Shown piece by piece: positions 35,628-44,354 of a stretch of 64,000 nt of DNA. The notes under the pieces were generated by a model. It did not search any database and was not told the DNA's origin. It saw nothing but the letters and a program-made list of their open reading frames with translations. Both the position numbers and the translations under genes were made by a program. Numbering within the stretch: the stretch's first letter is position 1; each line of letters begins with the position of its first letter. The stretch is from an uncultured Selenomonadaceae bacterium (GTDB taxonomy: Bacteria; Bacillota; Negativicutes; Selenomonadales; Selenomonadaceae), in NCBI GenBank assembly GCA_902778455.1, contig CACYXR010000004.1, positions 1 to 64,000 of the forward strand, in the 5' to 3' direction.

Positions 35628-35757
35628 GCTATTCTCTCCTTTCGTACAGCGCACTATCTCTTTTTTCATTATATTCCACGAAAACCAAAAGTCAATGACA
35701 TTGTTTATTCACGAAAACCATGCTATGATAGCGAAAAATCCTGAAAGGAATACAGGT

Positions 35758-36846
35758 ATGAAAGTCTCCGCAGCCTTTCCTCTCGACAAAATCGCAAAGC
35801 CTCTTCTCAAATGGTTCCGCGCGGGGGCGCGGTCGCTGCCCTGGCGGGACGATCCGCAGCCTTATTACGTCTGGGTGTCGGAGATCATGCTCCAGCAGAC
35901 GCGGGTCGCGGCGGTCATGCCTTATTTCGCGCGCTTCATCGCCGCGCTGCCGGATGTCCGCGCCCTTGCCTCCGTCGACGACGACGCTTTGATGAAGCTC
36001 TGGGAGGGGCTCGGATATTACAGCCGCGCCCGGAACCTGAAAAAGGCCGCCGCATTGATCGTGGAAAAGCACGACGGAAAAATCCCGCGCGATTTCGACG
36101 AACTCTTGTCGCTGCCCGGCGTCGGACGGTATACGGCGGGCGCGATTGCGTCCATCGCATACGGCGAGCGCGTGCCCGCTGTGGACGGCAACGTGCTCCG
36201 CGTCGTGTCGCGGCTGACCGCGTCCCGCGAAGACATATTGCGCGACGCGACGAAACGCGTCGTAGAAGGCGATCTCGCCGCCGTCATGCCGAAAGAGGCC
36301 GGACAGTTCAACCAGGCGATGATGGAGCTCGGCGCGCTGGTCTGCCTGCCCCGCGCCGCCCGCTGCGAGGAATGCCCGCTTTCCTCACTCTGCCGCGCCC
36401 ACGCCGAAGGACTGGAAAGCGATCTGCCGGTCAAGGCCCCGAAAAAAGAACGCCGCGTCGAAGACCGCACGGTGCTTTTGATTGAGCGAAACGGAAGGTT
36501 CGCTGTCGCGAAGCGTCCGAAACGCGGTCTTCTCGCCGATCTCTGGGAATTCCCGAACCTCCCTGGCGAGAAAAAACGCGCGGAAATCCTCGCGCTCTGC
36601 AAATACGCGGGGCTTTCCCCGAAAAGCGTCCGCCGCATGAAGGCGGCCCGCCACATTTTCACCCATATCGAATGGCAGCTGACAGGGTGGCATATCCGTC
36701 TCGCCGACGACGCCGAAGTTATCCGCGAGAAATTCGCCGCCTACGGAACCTCCCCGCTGCCGCCGCTCACCTGGGCAACAACCGAGGAACTTTCGGACGC
36801 GTACAGCATACCGACCGCATTCAAGGCGTATATGCCCGCTTCCTGA
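35758..36846 (+). CDS. mutY: A/G-specific adenine glycosylase
   Basis: A 362-residue base-excision repair enzyme that removes adenine mispaired with 8-oxoguanine. The N-terminal catalytic part has SEIMLQQTRV (41-50, catalytic Glu42), the helix-hairpin-helix SLPGVGRYTAGAIAS (118-132) and catalytic Asp143 in AVDGNVLRV. The 4Fe-4S cluster cysteines are C196, C203, C206 and C212 (C-x6-C-x2-C-x5-C). A NUDIX-like C-terminal domain (about 230-358) recognises 8-oxoG. Start ATG 35758 is preferred (GAAAGGAA 8 bases upstream) over upstream in-frame ATGs that would run through the divergent DUF1902 gene. Confidence 0.96.
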   Translation: MKVSAAFPLDKIAKPLLKWFRAGARSLPWRDDPQPYYVWVSEIMLQQTRVAAVMPYFARFIAALPDVRALASVDDDALMKLWEGLGYYSRARNLKKAAALIVEKHDGKIPRDFDELLSLPGVGRYTAGAIASIAYGERVPAVDGNVLRVVSRLTASREDILRDATKRVVEGDLAAVMPKEAGQFNQAMMELGALVCLPRAARCEECPLSSLCRAHAEGLESDLPVKAPKKERRVEDRTVLLIERNGRFAVAKRPKRGLLADLWEFPNLPGEKKRAEILALCKYAGLSPKSVRRMKAARHIFTHIEWQLTGWHIRLADDAEVIREKFAAYGTSPLPPLTWATTEELSDAYSIPTAFKAYMPAS

Positions 36847-36923
36847 TATGTATACATGCTGAATCTATAGTTTCCCGCTCGAAATTGTGCTATCATGGAA
36901 CGCGTTGGCAGATTGCGGAATTA

Positions 36924-37070
36924 TCCCTCCCCTCTGGGGGCGCTTTGCGCGGGAGTCCAGTGGACTCCCCGGACGGGGGACCGTCGAAGACGGTGGGCGA
37001 GGTCTTCAGAAACGTCAAAGAACCTCATCCGTCGCCCTTCGGGCGCCACCTTCCCCAAAGGGGAAGGCAA
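36924..37070. repeat. palindromic repeat, copy R8 (inverted long form)
   Basis: Lies between mutY and dapL. Relative to R3 it is in the opposite orientation: CCCTCCCC-TCTG-GGGGCGC, GCGCTTTGCGC, GGGAGTCC-AGT-GGACTCCC, then the centre, then ACCTCATCCGTCGCCC-TTC-GGGCG and CCTTCCCC-AAA-GGGGAAGGCAA. It ends about 30 bases before the dapL start. Confidence 0.85.
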
Positions 37071-37102
37071 ATAGAGCAAAATTAGTTTTGGAGTGATTTC
37101 AC

Positions 37103-38338
37103 ATGGCTTATATCAACGAAAACTACCTGAAGCTGCCCGGGAATTATCTGTTCGCCGAGGTCGCGCGGCGCGTCGCCGCCTATAAGGACGCGCATCCCGA
37201 CGCTGACGTCATCCGGCTCGGCATCGGCGACGTGACGCTGCCGCTGCCCGCCGCCTCGATTGCCGCGATGCACGCCGCCGTGGACGAGATGGCGAAAAAG
37301 GAGACGTTTCGCGGCTACGGCCCGGAGCAGGGCTACGACTTTTTGATTGATGCGATCATTGAAAAAAACTATACTTCGCGCGGAATCGCTGTATCGCCGG
37401 ACGAAGTCTTTGTCAGCGACGGCTCGAAAAGCGACTGCGGCAATATCCAGGAAATCTTTTCGACGGACGACGTAATCGCGATTACCGATCCCGTCTATCC
37501 GGTCTATCTCGACACGAACGTCATGGCCGGCCGCACGGGAGCCCTCGGTGCGGACGGACGCTTCGAGGGCGTCGTCTATATGCCCACGACCGAGGAGAAC
37601 GGCTTCGCCCCCGCCCTGCCCGATCAGCCCGTCGATATGATCTATCTCTGCTGCCCGAACAATCCGACGGGGACGACGCTTTCCCGCGCCGAGCTCACGA
37701 AATGGGTCGACTACGCCCGGAAAAACGACGCGGTCATCCTGTTCGACGCCGCCTACGCCGCCTATATCACCGAGCCGGACGTCCCGCGCTCGATTTATGA
37801 GATCGAAGGCGCGAGGGACGTGGCCATCGAGTTCCGCTCGTTCTCGAAGACGGCCGGATTCACCGGCACGCGCTGCGGCTATACGGTCATCCCGAAAACC
37901 GTGACCGCCAAGGCAAAGGACGGCTCCCGCCATCCGCTGAACGCGCTCTGGTCGCGCCGTCATTCGACGAAATTCAACGGCACCGCCTATATCGTCCAGC
38001 GCGGCGCAGCGGCGATCTACACCGACGAAGGGCAAAAGCAGGTCGCCGGGAATATCGCCTACTATATGGAAAACGCGAGAATCATCCGCGAAGGACTTTC
38101 CGCTCTCGGCCTTTCAGTCTTCGGCGGCGTCAACGCGCCCTACATCTGGCTGAAAACGCCGAACGACCTGCCTTCATGGGAATTCTTCGACAAGCTGCTC
38201 CATGAGGCCAATGTCGTCGGAACACCGGGCGCGGGCTTCGGCCCCAGCGGCGAAGGATATTTCCGCCTGACCGCCTTCGGCGACCGGCAGGCCACGGAGA
38301 AGGCCATCGCCCGCATCCGCGAGAAGCTCGTACTGTAA
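37103..38338 (+). CDS. dapL: LL-diaminopimelate aminotransferase
   Basis: A 411-residue PLP enzyme converting tetrahydrodipicolinate directly to LL-diaminopimelate, for lysine and peptidoglycan. The N-terminus [20 protein letters not shown] and the [13 protein letters not shown] segment (37-49) are characteristic of DapL. PLP-site motifs include CCPNNPTG (183-190), DAAYAAYI (215-222) and the Schiff-base lysine K249 in [12 protein letters not shown]. Length fits the family. It is transcribed alone, with repeat R8 in its leader and a strong terminator after it. Presence of DapL implies the aminotransferase variant of the lysine pathway. Confidence 0.96.
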   Translation: MAYINENYLKLPGNYLFAEVARRVAAYKDAHPDADVIRLGIGDVTLPLPAASIAAMHAAVDEMAKKETFRGYGPEQGYDFLIDAIIEKNYTSRGIAVSPDEVFVSDGSKSDCGNIQEIFSTDDVIAITDPVYPVYLDTNVMAGRTGALGADGRFEGVVYMPTTEENGFAPALPDQPVDMIYLCCPNNPTGTTLSRAELTKWVDYARKNDAVILFDAAYAAYITEPDVPRSIYEIEGARDVAIEFRSFSKTAGFTGTRCGYTVIPKTVTAKAKDGSRHPLNALWSRRHSTKFNGTAYIVQRGAAAIYTDEGQKQVAGNIAYYMENARIIREGLSALGLSVFGGVNAPYIWLKTPNDLPSWEFFDKLLHEANVVGTPGAGFGPSGEGYFRLTAFGDRQATEKAIARIREKLVL

Positions 38339-38370
38339 AGGAAAAGAAATAAAAAATACTTGGTTCCCAA

Positions 38371-38417
38371 AGAGGCTGCCGCAAAAGATTTCCGATCTTT
38401 TACGGCAGCCTCTTTTA
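38371..38417 (+). terminator. terminator of dapL
   Basis: A long hairpin AAGAGGCTGCCG.AAAAGAT / ATCTTTT.CGGCAGCCTCTT with a small loop and one mismatch, ending in a T-run. Confidence 0.9.
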
Positions 38418-38478
38418 TTCAGCAAAGTTAGGTTCTTCCTCCCATTTTATCCAAAATATCCAAAAGGTCTTGTTACTA

Positions 38479-38487
38479 TGATATAAT
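38479..38487 (+). promoter_or_regulatory. extended -10 promoter of the HD-GYP gene
   Basis: TGATATAAT (TGn plus a perfect TATAAT), 52 bases before the ATG. No good -35 box is seen at 17 bases, which fits an extended -10 promoter. Confidence 0.6.
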
Positions 38488-38538
38488 AGGAGCGGTTTTT
38501 TATCATCTTTCTCAATGCTTAATTTCGGAGGAATTACG

Positions 38539-39672
38539 ATGATCCATCTGCTCATCAAGGATCTGCAGCCCGGCATGGTTGCGGCTCAGAGCATATACGA
38601 CCGCAACGGCGAGGCCATCCTGCCCCGCGGCGCGTCTATTACCCAGGCGCATATCGACCGGCTCGCGAAACTGGACGTGATGGAGCTTTCCGTTACGTCC
38701 TCCGATCCCGCCGTTTTCGTCGCGCCTCCCGACGATATCCTGGAGGAAAGCACACGCGCCGACGCAATCCGCAAAGTGTACGAAACCTTTCACGTCTTGG
38801 AAGAGACCGGGGAGCTGGATCCCACCGCGCTGATCCCCACCGCGGAGGCCATCTTGACGAACGCTCTCGAGAACCGGGAAAATCTCGTGCAGCTCACCGA
38901 CATCCGCATGCACGACGACTACACCTTCGGCCACAGCGTCAACGTCGCGCTGCTGTCCGCCACCCTCGGCTCGCTTTGCGACCTGTCCGGCGCGGAGCTG
39001 ATCACGCTGGTCATGGGCGGTCTGCTGCACGACATCGGGAAGCTGGTCATTCCTCCCGATATCCTCTCGAAGACGGAGCAACTCACAAGCCGGGATCTTT
39101 ATATCATCCGAATGCACCCGGAGGCGGGACGCGTCAAGCTCAACACCCTTTCCATCTCCTCCGCCCCGATACTGGCCATGATTGCGGGACAGCACCACGA
39201 GCATATCGACGGGCGCGGTTATCCCGATCACCTCATGGGCGATCAGATCCACCGTCTGTCGCGGATCGTCTCCATCGCCGACGTCTACGACGCGCTGACC
39301 AGCGCCCGCTCATACAAGCCTGCCTTCCGGCCGCATATCGCGTACAAGATCATGACGAAATGCTCGCCGGGGCAGTTCGACGAGCAGCTCCTGAAACGCT
39401 TTTTCGACAATGTCGCCATCTATCCCATCGGCACCGTACTCAAAACGGTGATGGGCTATGCCGTCGTCAAGGAAGTCAAGTTCGGCCAGACGCAGACGCC
39501 GACGGTCTGCGTGTTCGGCACTTTGACCGGCGAGGCGCTGGAGCATCCGTTCACCATCAACCTCAGCAAATGCGCCCCGGATACCATCATCAGCGTACTG
39601 GACGAGCTGGATCTGATTCCGCTGATGTTCCGCATGCGCGTGAATCCTTCCCAGTTCCTGCAGGAAAAATAA
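38539..39672 (+). CDS. HD-GYP domain protein (cyclic-di-GMP phosphodiesterase type)
   Basis: A 377-residue cytoplasmic protein. An N-terminal domain (about 1-65, DLQPGMVAAQSIYDRNGEA and LPRGASIT) of the kind found in DUF3391/HD-GYP proteins precedes the HD-GYP domain (about 115-300). Visible residues: H132 in GHSVNVALL, HDIGK (164-168), H193 in RMHPEAG, HH (219-220), the signature HIDGRGYPD (222-230) and SIADVYDALTSARSYK. Family members hydrolyse cyclic di-GMP or related dinucleotides; some are inactive. There is no sensor or receiver domain. Start ATG 38539 with GGAGG at 38524. A single-gene unit between terminators. Confidence 0.93.
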   Translation: MIHLLIKDLQPGMVAAQSIYDRNGEAILPRGASITQAHIDRLAKLDVMELSVTSSDPAVFVAPPDDILEESTRADAIRKVYETFHVLEETGELDPTALIPTAEAILTNALENRENLVQLTDIRMHDDYTFGHSVNVALLSATLGSLCDLSGAELITLVMGGLLHDIGKLVIPPDILSKTEQLTSRDLYIIRMHPEAGRVKLNTLSISSAPILAMIAGQHHEHIDGRGYPDHLMGDQIHRLSRIVSIADVYDALTSARSYKPAFRPHIAYKIMTKCSPGQFDEQLLKRFFDNVAIYPIGTVLKTVMGYAVVKEVKFGQTQTPTVCVFGTLTGEALEHPFTINLSKCAPDTIISVLDELDLIPLMFRMRVNPSQFLQEK

Positions 39673-39682
39673 AGCTCATAAA

Positions 39683-39729
39683 AAACAACCCCATGCGCCA
39701 AAAACGAATCCGCAGCGCATGGGGTTTTA
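39683..39729. terminator. bidirectional terminator
   Basis: A 10-bp stem CCCCATGCGC (39689-39698)/GCGCATGGGG (39715-39724) with an A-run before and TTTTATT after. It serves the HD-GYP gene and the convergent small gene that ends at 39750. Confidence 0.88.
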
Positions 39730-39749
39730 TTCTGCCTTTTTACAATTTT

Positions 39750-40124
39750 TTATTCAATGGTCCTGTATTTGCGCGCCTCGCGCTCTTTCTCGTCTTTCTC
39801 GGCAATCTGCTCGATCAGATTCAGGAAGGACTCCGCCTCACGAATCGTACGAAACGTCCTGATCGCGATACCGGGGCTCGTCTGGAGCACGCGAATCAGC
39901 GCCTCCATCGTGATCGCCGGATTCATCCGTTCAAGCGCTTCGGGGAGCTCTTCCTTTTTTACATTCAGCTCATAAGCAAAATCTTCATAATAGCTACTCC
40001 GCGTGCCGAGATATTCCACCGCCTCCCGGGCCGTCTCGAAGGCCTGCGCGTTTGGCGACCAAATCTGTCTCGCCGGGTCGCTGAACGAACCAACAACTAT
40101 CGCCGGCGTTCTCTTTTTTGCCAT
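39750..40124 (-). CDS. hypothetical small cytoplasmic protein
   Basis: A 124-residue protein that I do not recognise: MAKKRTPAIVVGSFSDPARQ at the start, a mixed helical middle with EELPEALERMNPAITMEALI, and a charged helical C-terminus (about 93-124, IREAESFLNLIEQIAEKDEK). No signal peptide, membrane helix or cysteine pattern. It has a normal start with a purine-rich upstream region, a terminator and codon use like its neighbours, so it is probably real. Function unknown. Confidence 0.7.
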   Translation of the reverse strand: MAKKRTPAIVVGSFSDPARQIWSPNAQAFETAREAVEYLGTRSSYYEDFAYELNVKKEELPEALERMNPAITMEALIRVLQTSPGIAIRTFRTIREAESFLNLIEQIAEKDEKEREARKYRTIE

Positions 40125-40202
40125 GCCGTTTCCCTGTCTCCTTCCGTTCGGCTTAACGAATTATCCGATATATTATATCACTTTTTTCCTAAAAAGCAAA
40201 TA

Positions 40203-40973
40203 TCAACCGGCTTTGACGCGTTTCCGCCCGCAGAAGGTCACGATCTCCAATCCATACGCTTCCGCCATTTGCGCCGCCAGCGCGAGATGCGCGCCAACCG
40301 ATTCCTTCCGGTGCGCGTCCGAGCCGATGGTCACGCACCGCCCGCCAAGCTCCGAGAAACGACGGTAAATCGGCGCAAGCTCTTTCATCGCGAGCCGGTC
40401 GTCAAAGCGCCGCGTGTTGATCTCGAGCGCCGTGTCCGTCTCGACGACGGCCCGCAGCACCTCGTCAATCGCGTCGTGCCAATCCGCGTAGGAAATGTCC
40501 GGACGCTCATAGGGCGCGTAGCGAGCGATATAGTCGATATGCGCCAATGTGTCGATATACGGGTTTTGCCGCACCATGTCCCGCATCAGCGTGAAATAGC
40601 GCAGATAAACCTCCTGCTGCGTTTTCCCTTCGTATGTCGACAGCTCGTATATGTCGCCGCCGTCGATCAGATGAATCGAACCGATGACCTCGTCAAAGGG
40701 CGCGCGGGCGAGGAACGCCTTCGCCATTTCCAGCTCCCCCGGCACCATGCCGAGCTCGACGCCGAGGGAAAGCCGTTCGCCGCGCAGCGGCTCGTAAGCC
40801 GCCCAGTATTCCTCCGGCGAGAAGATGAAGCTCAGCCTGCCCTGATAGCTGAAATCGATATGCTCAGTGAATACGAGCCCGATCCCGAGTTCCTCGGCCC
40901 GCGCCAGCGCGTCCTGTGCCTTCATGTCCGAGTCCGCCGAGACCTCCGTATGCAAATGGCTGTCGAACAACAT
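40203..40973 (-). CDS. PHP-domain phosphatase, histidinol-phosphatase (HisK) type
   Basis: A 256-residue metal-dependent phosphoesterase. The PHP motifs are: motif I DSHLHTEVSADS (H6 and H8), motif II TEHIDF (His38 region), the E in LGVELGM, HIDY near the middle (LAHIDYIARY), and the terminal GSDAHR. This is the layout of HisK/HisJ-type histidinol phosphatases (about 260-270 residues), which remove phosphate in histidine synthesis. Other PHP phosphoesterases look similar and no his genes are nearby, so the substrate is uncertain. It starts 3 bases after the TSCPD gene stop, with GGAGG in the preceding gene. Confidence 0.85.
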   Translation of the reverse strand: MLFDSHLHTEVSADSDMKAQDALARAEELGIGLVFTEHIDFSYQGRLSFIFSPEEYWAAYEPLRGERLSLGVELGMVPGELEMAKAFLARAPFDEVIGSIHLIDGGDIYELSTYEGKTQQEVYLRYFTLMRDMVRQNPYIDTLAHIDYIARYAPYERPDISYADWHDAIDEVLRAVVETDTALEINTRRFDDRLAMKELAPIYRRFSELGGRCVTIGSDAHRKESVGAHLALAAQMAEAYGLEIVTFCGRKRVKAG

Positions 40974-40976
40974 CTT

Positions 40977-41246
40977 TTATGCCTCCGAAGCGTTTTCCGC
41001 CGCGTACGCCTCGCGCAACGCAATCGAAAGCTGGTCGGGGCAGGAAGTCGGGCGCGGACCGCATTTCGTACCCGCGAAGCGCTCGATCACGAAATCTATA
41101 TCCATGCCCTCGACCAACCTGGAAATGCCCGCCAGATTACCGGGACAGCCCCCCGCAAACGAAACGCTTTGAATCTTTTTCCCGTCCAAAACAATCTCGA
41201 TTTCCTTGGAACAAGTGCCTTTCGTCCGATATGTATATGTAAACAT
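40977..41246 (-). CDS. TSCPD-domain protein (TIGR03905-like)
   Basis: An 89-residue protein with the TSCPD domain: MFTYTYRTKGTCSKEIEIVL, VSFAGGCPGNLAGISRLVEG and TKCGPRPTSCPDQL. The domain is named for the last motif and is related to the zinc-binding C-terminus of some ribonucleotide reductases. Conserved cysteines C12, C34, C62 and C69 could bind a metal. The stand-alone form is common in anaerobic Firmicutes and its function is unknown. It forms a two-gene operon with the PHP phosphatase. Confidence 0.88.
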   Translation of the reverse strand: MFTYTYRTKGTCSKEIEIVLDGKKIQSVSFAGGCPGNLAGISRLVEGMDIDFVIERFAGTKCGPRPTSCPDQLSIALREAYAAENASEA

Positions 41247-41315
41247 GACAATTCCCCCTTAGTGTACTGCCCTTATTATACCCTTCCGAAAAGAAAGACG
41301 CCGCGCCCCTGCCCT

Positions 41316-42593
41316 TTATTTCAGCACCTGCGGCAGCCATGTGGCCAGCCCCGGCGCGAAACAGAGCAGCGCGATTTCCGCCGCCATGATCAGCGCGAAG
41401 GGCAGCGAACCCCGGATGATTTCCTGTATCTTGCTGTCAGGACTGATGCCCTTGATGACGAAAAGATTCATGCCGATGGGCGGAGAGATCAGCGCCAGCT
41501 CCATATTGATCAACAGCACCACGTTGAACCAGATCAAATCGAAGCCGAGATGCCGCATGATCGGATAAAGCATCGGCAGCGTGATCAGGATAATGGACAC
41601 AGTTTCCAGCACGCAGCCGAGAATCAGCAGCACGATATTGACGCCGAGGAAAACCAGCCAGCGGTTCATGCCGCTCTCCGTGACCACCGCCATCAACGCC
41701 TGCGGTACCTGGAGCGCGGTCAGGATGAAGCCGAAGAGCATCGCGCCGATCATGATCGCGAAGATCATCGAGGTGGTCTTTACGCTGTCCTCCAGAATTT
41801 CCGGCAGATCGGAGAGCTTGACGGTCCGATAGACGAAAAAGGTGATAATCAGGCTGTAAACCGTGCCGACAGCGGCGGCCTCGGTGGGCGTGAAGGCGCC
41901 GGTGTATATGCCGCCGACGACGATGATCGGAAGCAGCAGCCCCCAAATCGCATGGCGCAATATCGCCCATCGTTCCTCCCAGGAGGCGGGCGCCTGCCGC
42001 TCCATATCGCCGGACATGAACACGACGTAGGCGATGAACAGCAGCGTCAAAAGCGTCCCGGGCACGACGCCGGACAGGAACAGCTTGCCGACGGATTCGT
42101 CGGTGATGGCTCCGTAAAGGATCATCGGGATGCTGGGCGGTATCAGGATGCCGAGGGTGCCACCCGCCGCCACCGTACCGAGCACGACGGTCCTTTTATA
42201 CCCCCGCGACAGCATTTCGGGAATCGCCATCGCACCGATGGTCACGGCGGTGGCGACGCTGGAGCCGGAAATCGCCGCGAAGATCGCGCAGGCAAAGACC
42301 GTCGCTACGCCGAGGCCCCCGGGCAAGTGGCCAAGCCATTTGCTGCCCAGCTCGAAGAGCTCGCTGCCGACGCGCCCCTTCAAAAGGATCTGGCTCATCA
42401 GGATGTAGAGCGGCACGGCGGTCAAGACGAAATCGTCCAGCGTCTTATAGGCGATGACGGGAATCTGCGGGAACGCCGACACGCCGCCGAGAAACGCGAA
42501 CATGCCGAGCACGCCGGACAGCGAAAGGGCAAAGGCCACGGGCATGCCCGCCACCAACAGCAGCAGGATCAGCAGGGAAAAACCGAGCAGCAT
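41316..42593 (-). CDS. dctM: TRAP transporter large permease DctM
   Basis: A 425-residue polytopic protein of the TRAP DctM family, about 12 membrane helices. Recognisable segments: LLVAGMPVAFALSLSG, GLGVATVFACAIFAAISGSS (the conserved G-S-S region), GTLGILIPPSIPMILYG, TEAAAVGTVYSLIITF, and the C-terminal SPPIGMNLFVIKGI. It uses the sodium gradient to import a substrate delivered by DctP. ATG 42593 is preferred to the in-frame TTG 42596 because it overlaps the dctQ stop (TGATG). Last gene of the dctPQM operon. Confidence 0.95.
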   Translation of the reverse strand: MLLGFSLLILLLLVAGMPVAFALSLSGVLGMFAFLGGVSAFPQIPVIAYKTLDDFVLTAVPLYILMSQILLKGRVGSELFELGSKWLGHLPGGLGVATVFACAIFAAISGSSVATAVTIGAMAIPEMLSRGYKRTVVLGTVAAGGTLGILIPPSIPMILYGAITDESVGKLFLSGVVPGTLLTLLFIAYVVFMSGDMERQAPASWEERWAILRHAIWGLLLPIIVVGGIYTGAFTPTEAAAVGTVYSLIITFFVYRTVKLSDLPEILEDSVKTTSMIFAIMIGAMLFGFILTALQVPQALMAVVTESGMNRWLVFLGVNIVLLILGCVLETVSIILITLPMLYPIMRHLGFDLIWFNVVLLINMELALISPPIGMNLFVIKGISPDSKIQEIIRGSLPFALIMAAEIALLCFAPGLATWLPQVLK

Positions 42594-43141
42594 CAATCAT
42601 CCCGCCTTTCCGCCGCATTCGCCTGGAATTCGGAAAAATCGCCTTTGGCGAGCGCCAGGGCGTCCGCCCAGCCCTGCCGGATCAGTTCCAAAAAAAGCAG
42701 ACCGGAGCCCAGCACAAGAGGAAGCTGCGGAATCCAAAGCGGAAAGCGCAGGATCGACGGCGACAATTTATGATACTCGTAGGAAGTCAGCACAAAATCG
42801 GTGCTTTCCGTCATAAAGACGAAAAACAGCAGCACCGAGAGCACTGTCATGCAGAGCTCCAGTACGCAGCGCACTTTCGGCGAAAACCGTTCGACGATGA
42901 AATCGACCTGAATATGGCCGCGCCTGCGGAGCGTGACGCCGAACCCCAGAAATCCCGCCGCGATAATCAGGTAGGTGGAGATTTCCAAAACCCATTCCGT
43001 CGGCGAGCCGAAGAGCCCGCGCATGACAATCTCATAGCAGACGATGAAAGCCACCGCGAGAATGCAAAACCCGGCGACTACCGCCGCCAGCCGCGAAAGC
43101 GCCAGCAGCGCCCGGTCATAAGCATGAAACAATTTTTCCAT
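42593..43141 (-). CDS. dctQ: TRAP transporter small permease DctQ
   Basis: A 182-residue membrane protein with four helices (about 14-40, 48-68, 86-108, 128-150). It carries the typical DctQ signature FLGFGVTLRRRGHIQVDFIVERF in the middle (conserved R..HI..D). It forms the membrane complex with DctM. Start at ATG 43141: GGAAGG lies 6 bases upstream, whereas the ATG at 43147 abuts it. The gene overlaps dctM by 1 base. Confidence 0.93.
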   Translation of the reverse strand: MEKLFHAYDRALLALSRLAAVVAGFCILAVAFIVCYEIVMRGLFGSPTEWVLEISTYLIIAAGFLGFGVTLRRRGHIQVDFIVERFSPKVRCVLELCMTVLSVLLFFVFMTESTDFVLTSYEYHKLSPSILRFPLWIPQLPLVLGSGLLFLELIRQGWADALALAKGDFSEFQANAAERRDD

Positions 43142-43229
43142 GGCCATCCTTCCATAATATCAATAAAACAAGAGTGAAGCGCGAAGCGTTCTTCCACTCC
43201 CCACTCCACTCTCAAAATGCACTCTGATT

Positions 43230-44273
43230 TTACTTGCTCGCCTTCAGGCACTCGTCGACGACTTTCTGACCGAGCTCTCCGTTGTCCTTGATGAAGTTCT
43301 CGCGCACGGACATCGTCGCCGCCTGCCACTTCGCCACGTCCGCCGCCGGCACCGTGAATACCTCCATGCCCGCCTGCTTCAGCGCCTCCGTGGTCTTCTC
43401 GTCCTCGGCCTTCGTCTCCTTGCGGATCTCATCCCGGATCTCTTTCGCGGCCTCCGACAGCGCTTTTTGCTGCTCCGGCGAGAGGCTGTCCCACTTGGCC
43501 TTGTTCATGGCCAGCGAGAACTCGCAGAACGCGTGGTTCGTAATCGTCAGATACTTGGCGACCTCATAGATTTTCCGCGCGAACATCGCCGTGGTGCCGG
43601 AGGTCTGCCCGTCGATAGTGCCGCGCTGGATGGCCATATAGACCTCCGCCGATCCCATCGTGACCGGCGACGCGCCAAGGGCCTTGATGGTCTCCGCCGG
43701 AATCTGGCCGTAGCCGCGAAGCTGCAAGCCCGCAAAATCCTCCGGCTTCGTCAGCGGGTGCTTGTTGTTCGCGAACTGCACATAGCCGTAATCGGCCCAA
43801 ATCAGATTCTTGACGCCCTTCTTCTCGAACTCCGCCTCCAGCGTCTTGCCGAGGCCGCCGTCGATAGCCTTCGCCACCGAATCATAATTCGGCAGCAGGA
43901 ACGGCACGTCGAGCACGTTCAGCGCTGGAATCACCGTAGTCCACATCGCCGTGGAATTCAGCCCCATATCCAGGCCGCCCGACATGATCGCGTCGTTCAT
44001 GCTCTTGTCCGTATAGAGCTGTCCCGCCGGATACGTTTTCACGGTCAGCTTGCCGCCGGACTTTTCCTCGACGCGCTTCGCGAATTTCTCCATGCTCTTC
44101 GACAGATGATGGTCGACGGGCAGATGATAGGCGAGCTTCAGCTCCGTCTTCCCGTCCGCCGTCTGGCCGCCGCCCGCGCTCTTCCCCGCGCCGCAGCCCG
44201 CCAGCACGACAGTCATCATCACAGCGGCGACGCAGAAAAACAGCCTCCGCCAGCTTTTTCTCCAATTGCTCAT
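43230..44273 (-). CDS. dctP: TRAP substrate-binding lipoprotein DctP
   Basis: A 347-residue extracytoplasmic solute receptor. It has a lipoprotein signal with lipobox VVLAGC (cysteine about 27) followed by a Gly/Ser linker. The DctP core includes LKLAYHLPVDHHLSKSMEKF, the conserved substrate-carboxylate arginine in GLQLRGYGQIPAETIKALGA, and GSAEVYMAIQRGTIDGQT. The arginine predicts a carboxylate ligand, such as a C4-dicarboxylate or a related organic acid. First gene of dctPQM, with a promoter and operator-like palindrome at 44295-44333. About 80 bases separate it from dctQ. Confidence 0.94.
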   Translation of the reverse strand: MSNWRKSWRRLFFCVAAVMMTVVLAGCGAGKSAGGGQTADGKTELKLAYHLPVDHHLSKSMEKFAKRVEEKSGGKLTVKTYPAGQLYTDKSMNDAIMSGGLDMGLNSTAMWTTVIPALNVLDVPFLLPNYDSVAKAIDGGLGKTLEAEFEKKGVKNLIWADYGYVQFANNKHPLTKPEDFAGLQLRGYGQIPAETIKALGASPVTMGSAEVYMAIQRGTIDGQTSGTTAMFARKIYEVAKYLTITNHAFCEFSLAMNKAKWDSLSPEQQKALSEAAKEIRDEIRKETKAEDEKTTEALKQAGMEVFTVPAADVAKWQAATMSVRENFIKDNGELGQKVVDECLKASK

Positions 44274-44294
44274 ATCAATCCCTCCAAAAACACT

Positions 44295-44333
44295 ATACTA
44301 ATGTAGTATATACGAAGCCGTTTTTGATTGCAA
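44295..44333 (-). promoter_or_regulatory. dctPQM promoter with operator-like palindrome
   Basis: Minus strand: TTGCAA (44333-44328), a 17-base spacer and TATACT (44310-44305). A perfect inverted repeat ATACTA-ATG-TAGTAT (44295-44309) overlaps the -10 box, a suitable place for a repressor. The regulator is not in the window. Confidence 0.75.
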
Positions 44334-44354
44334 ATGTTTTTTTACAAAGGACAT

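Noticed and set aside
38976..42773. A 1,265-codon open frame on the plus strand over the HD-GYP, PHP, TSCPD and TRAP genes
   Set aside because: It runs antisense to or out of frame with clearly recognisable genes, has an Arg/His-rich low-complexity product and no start signal.
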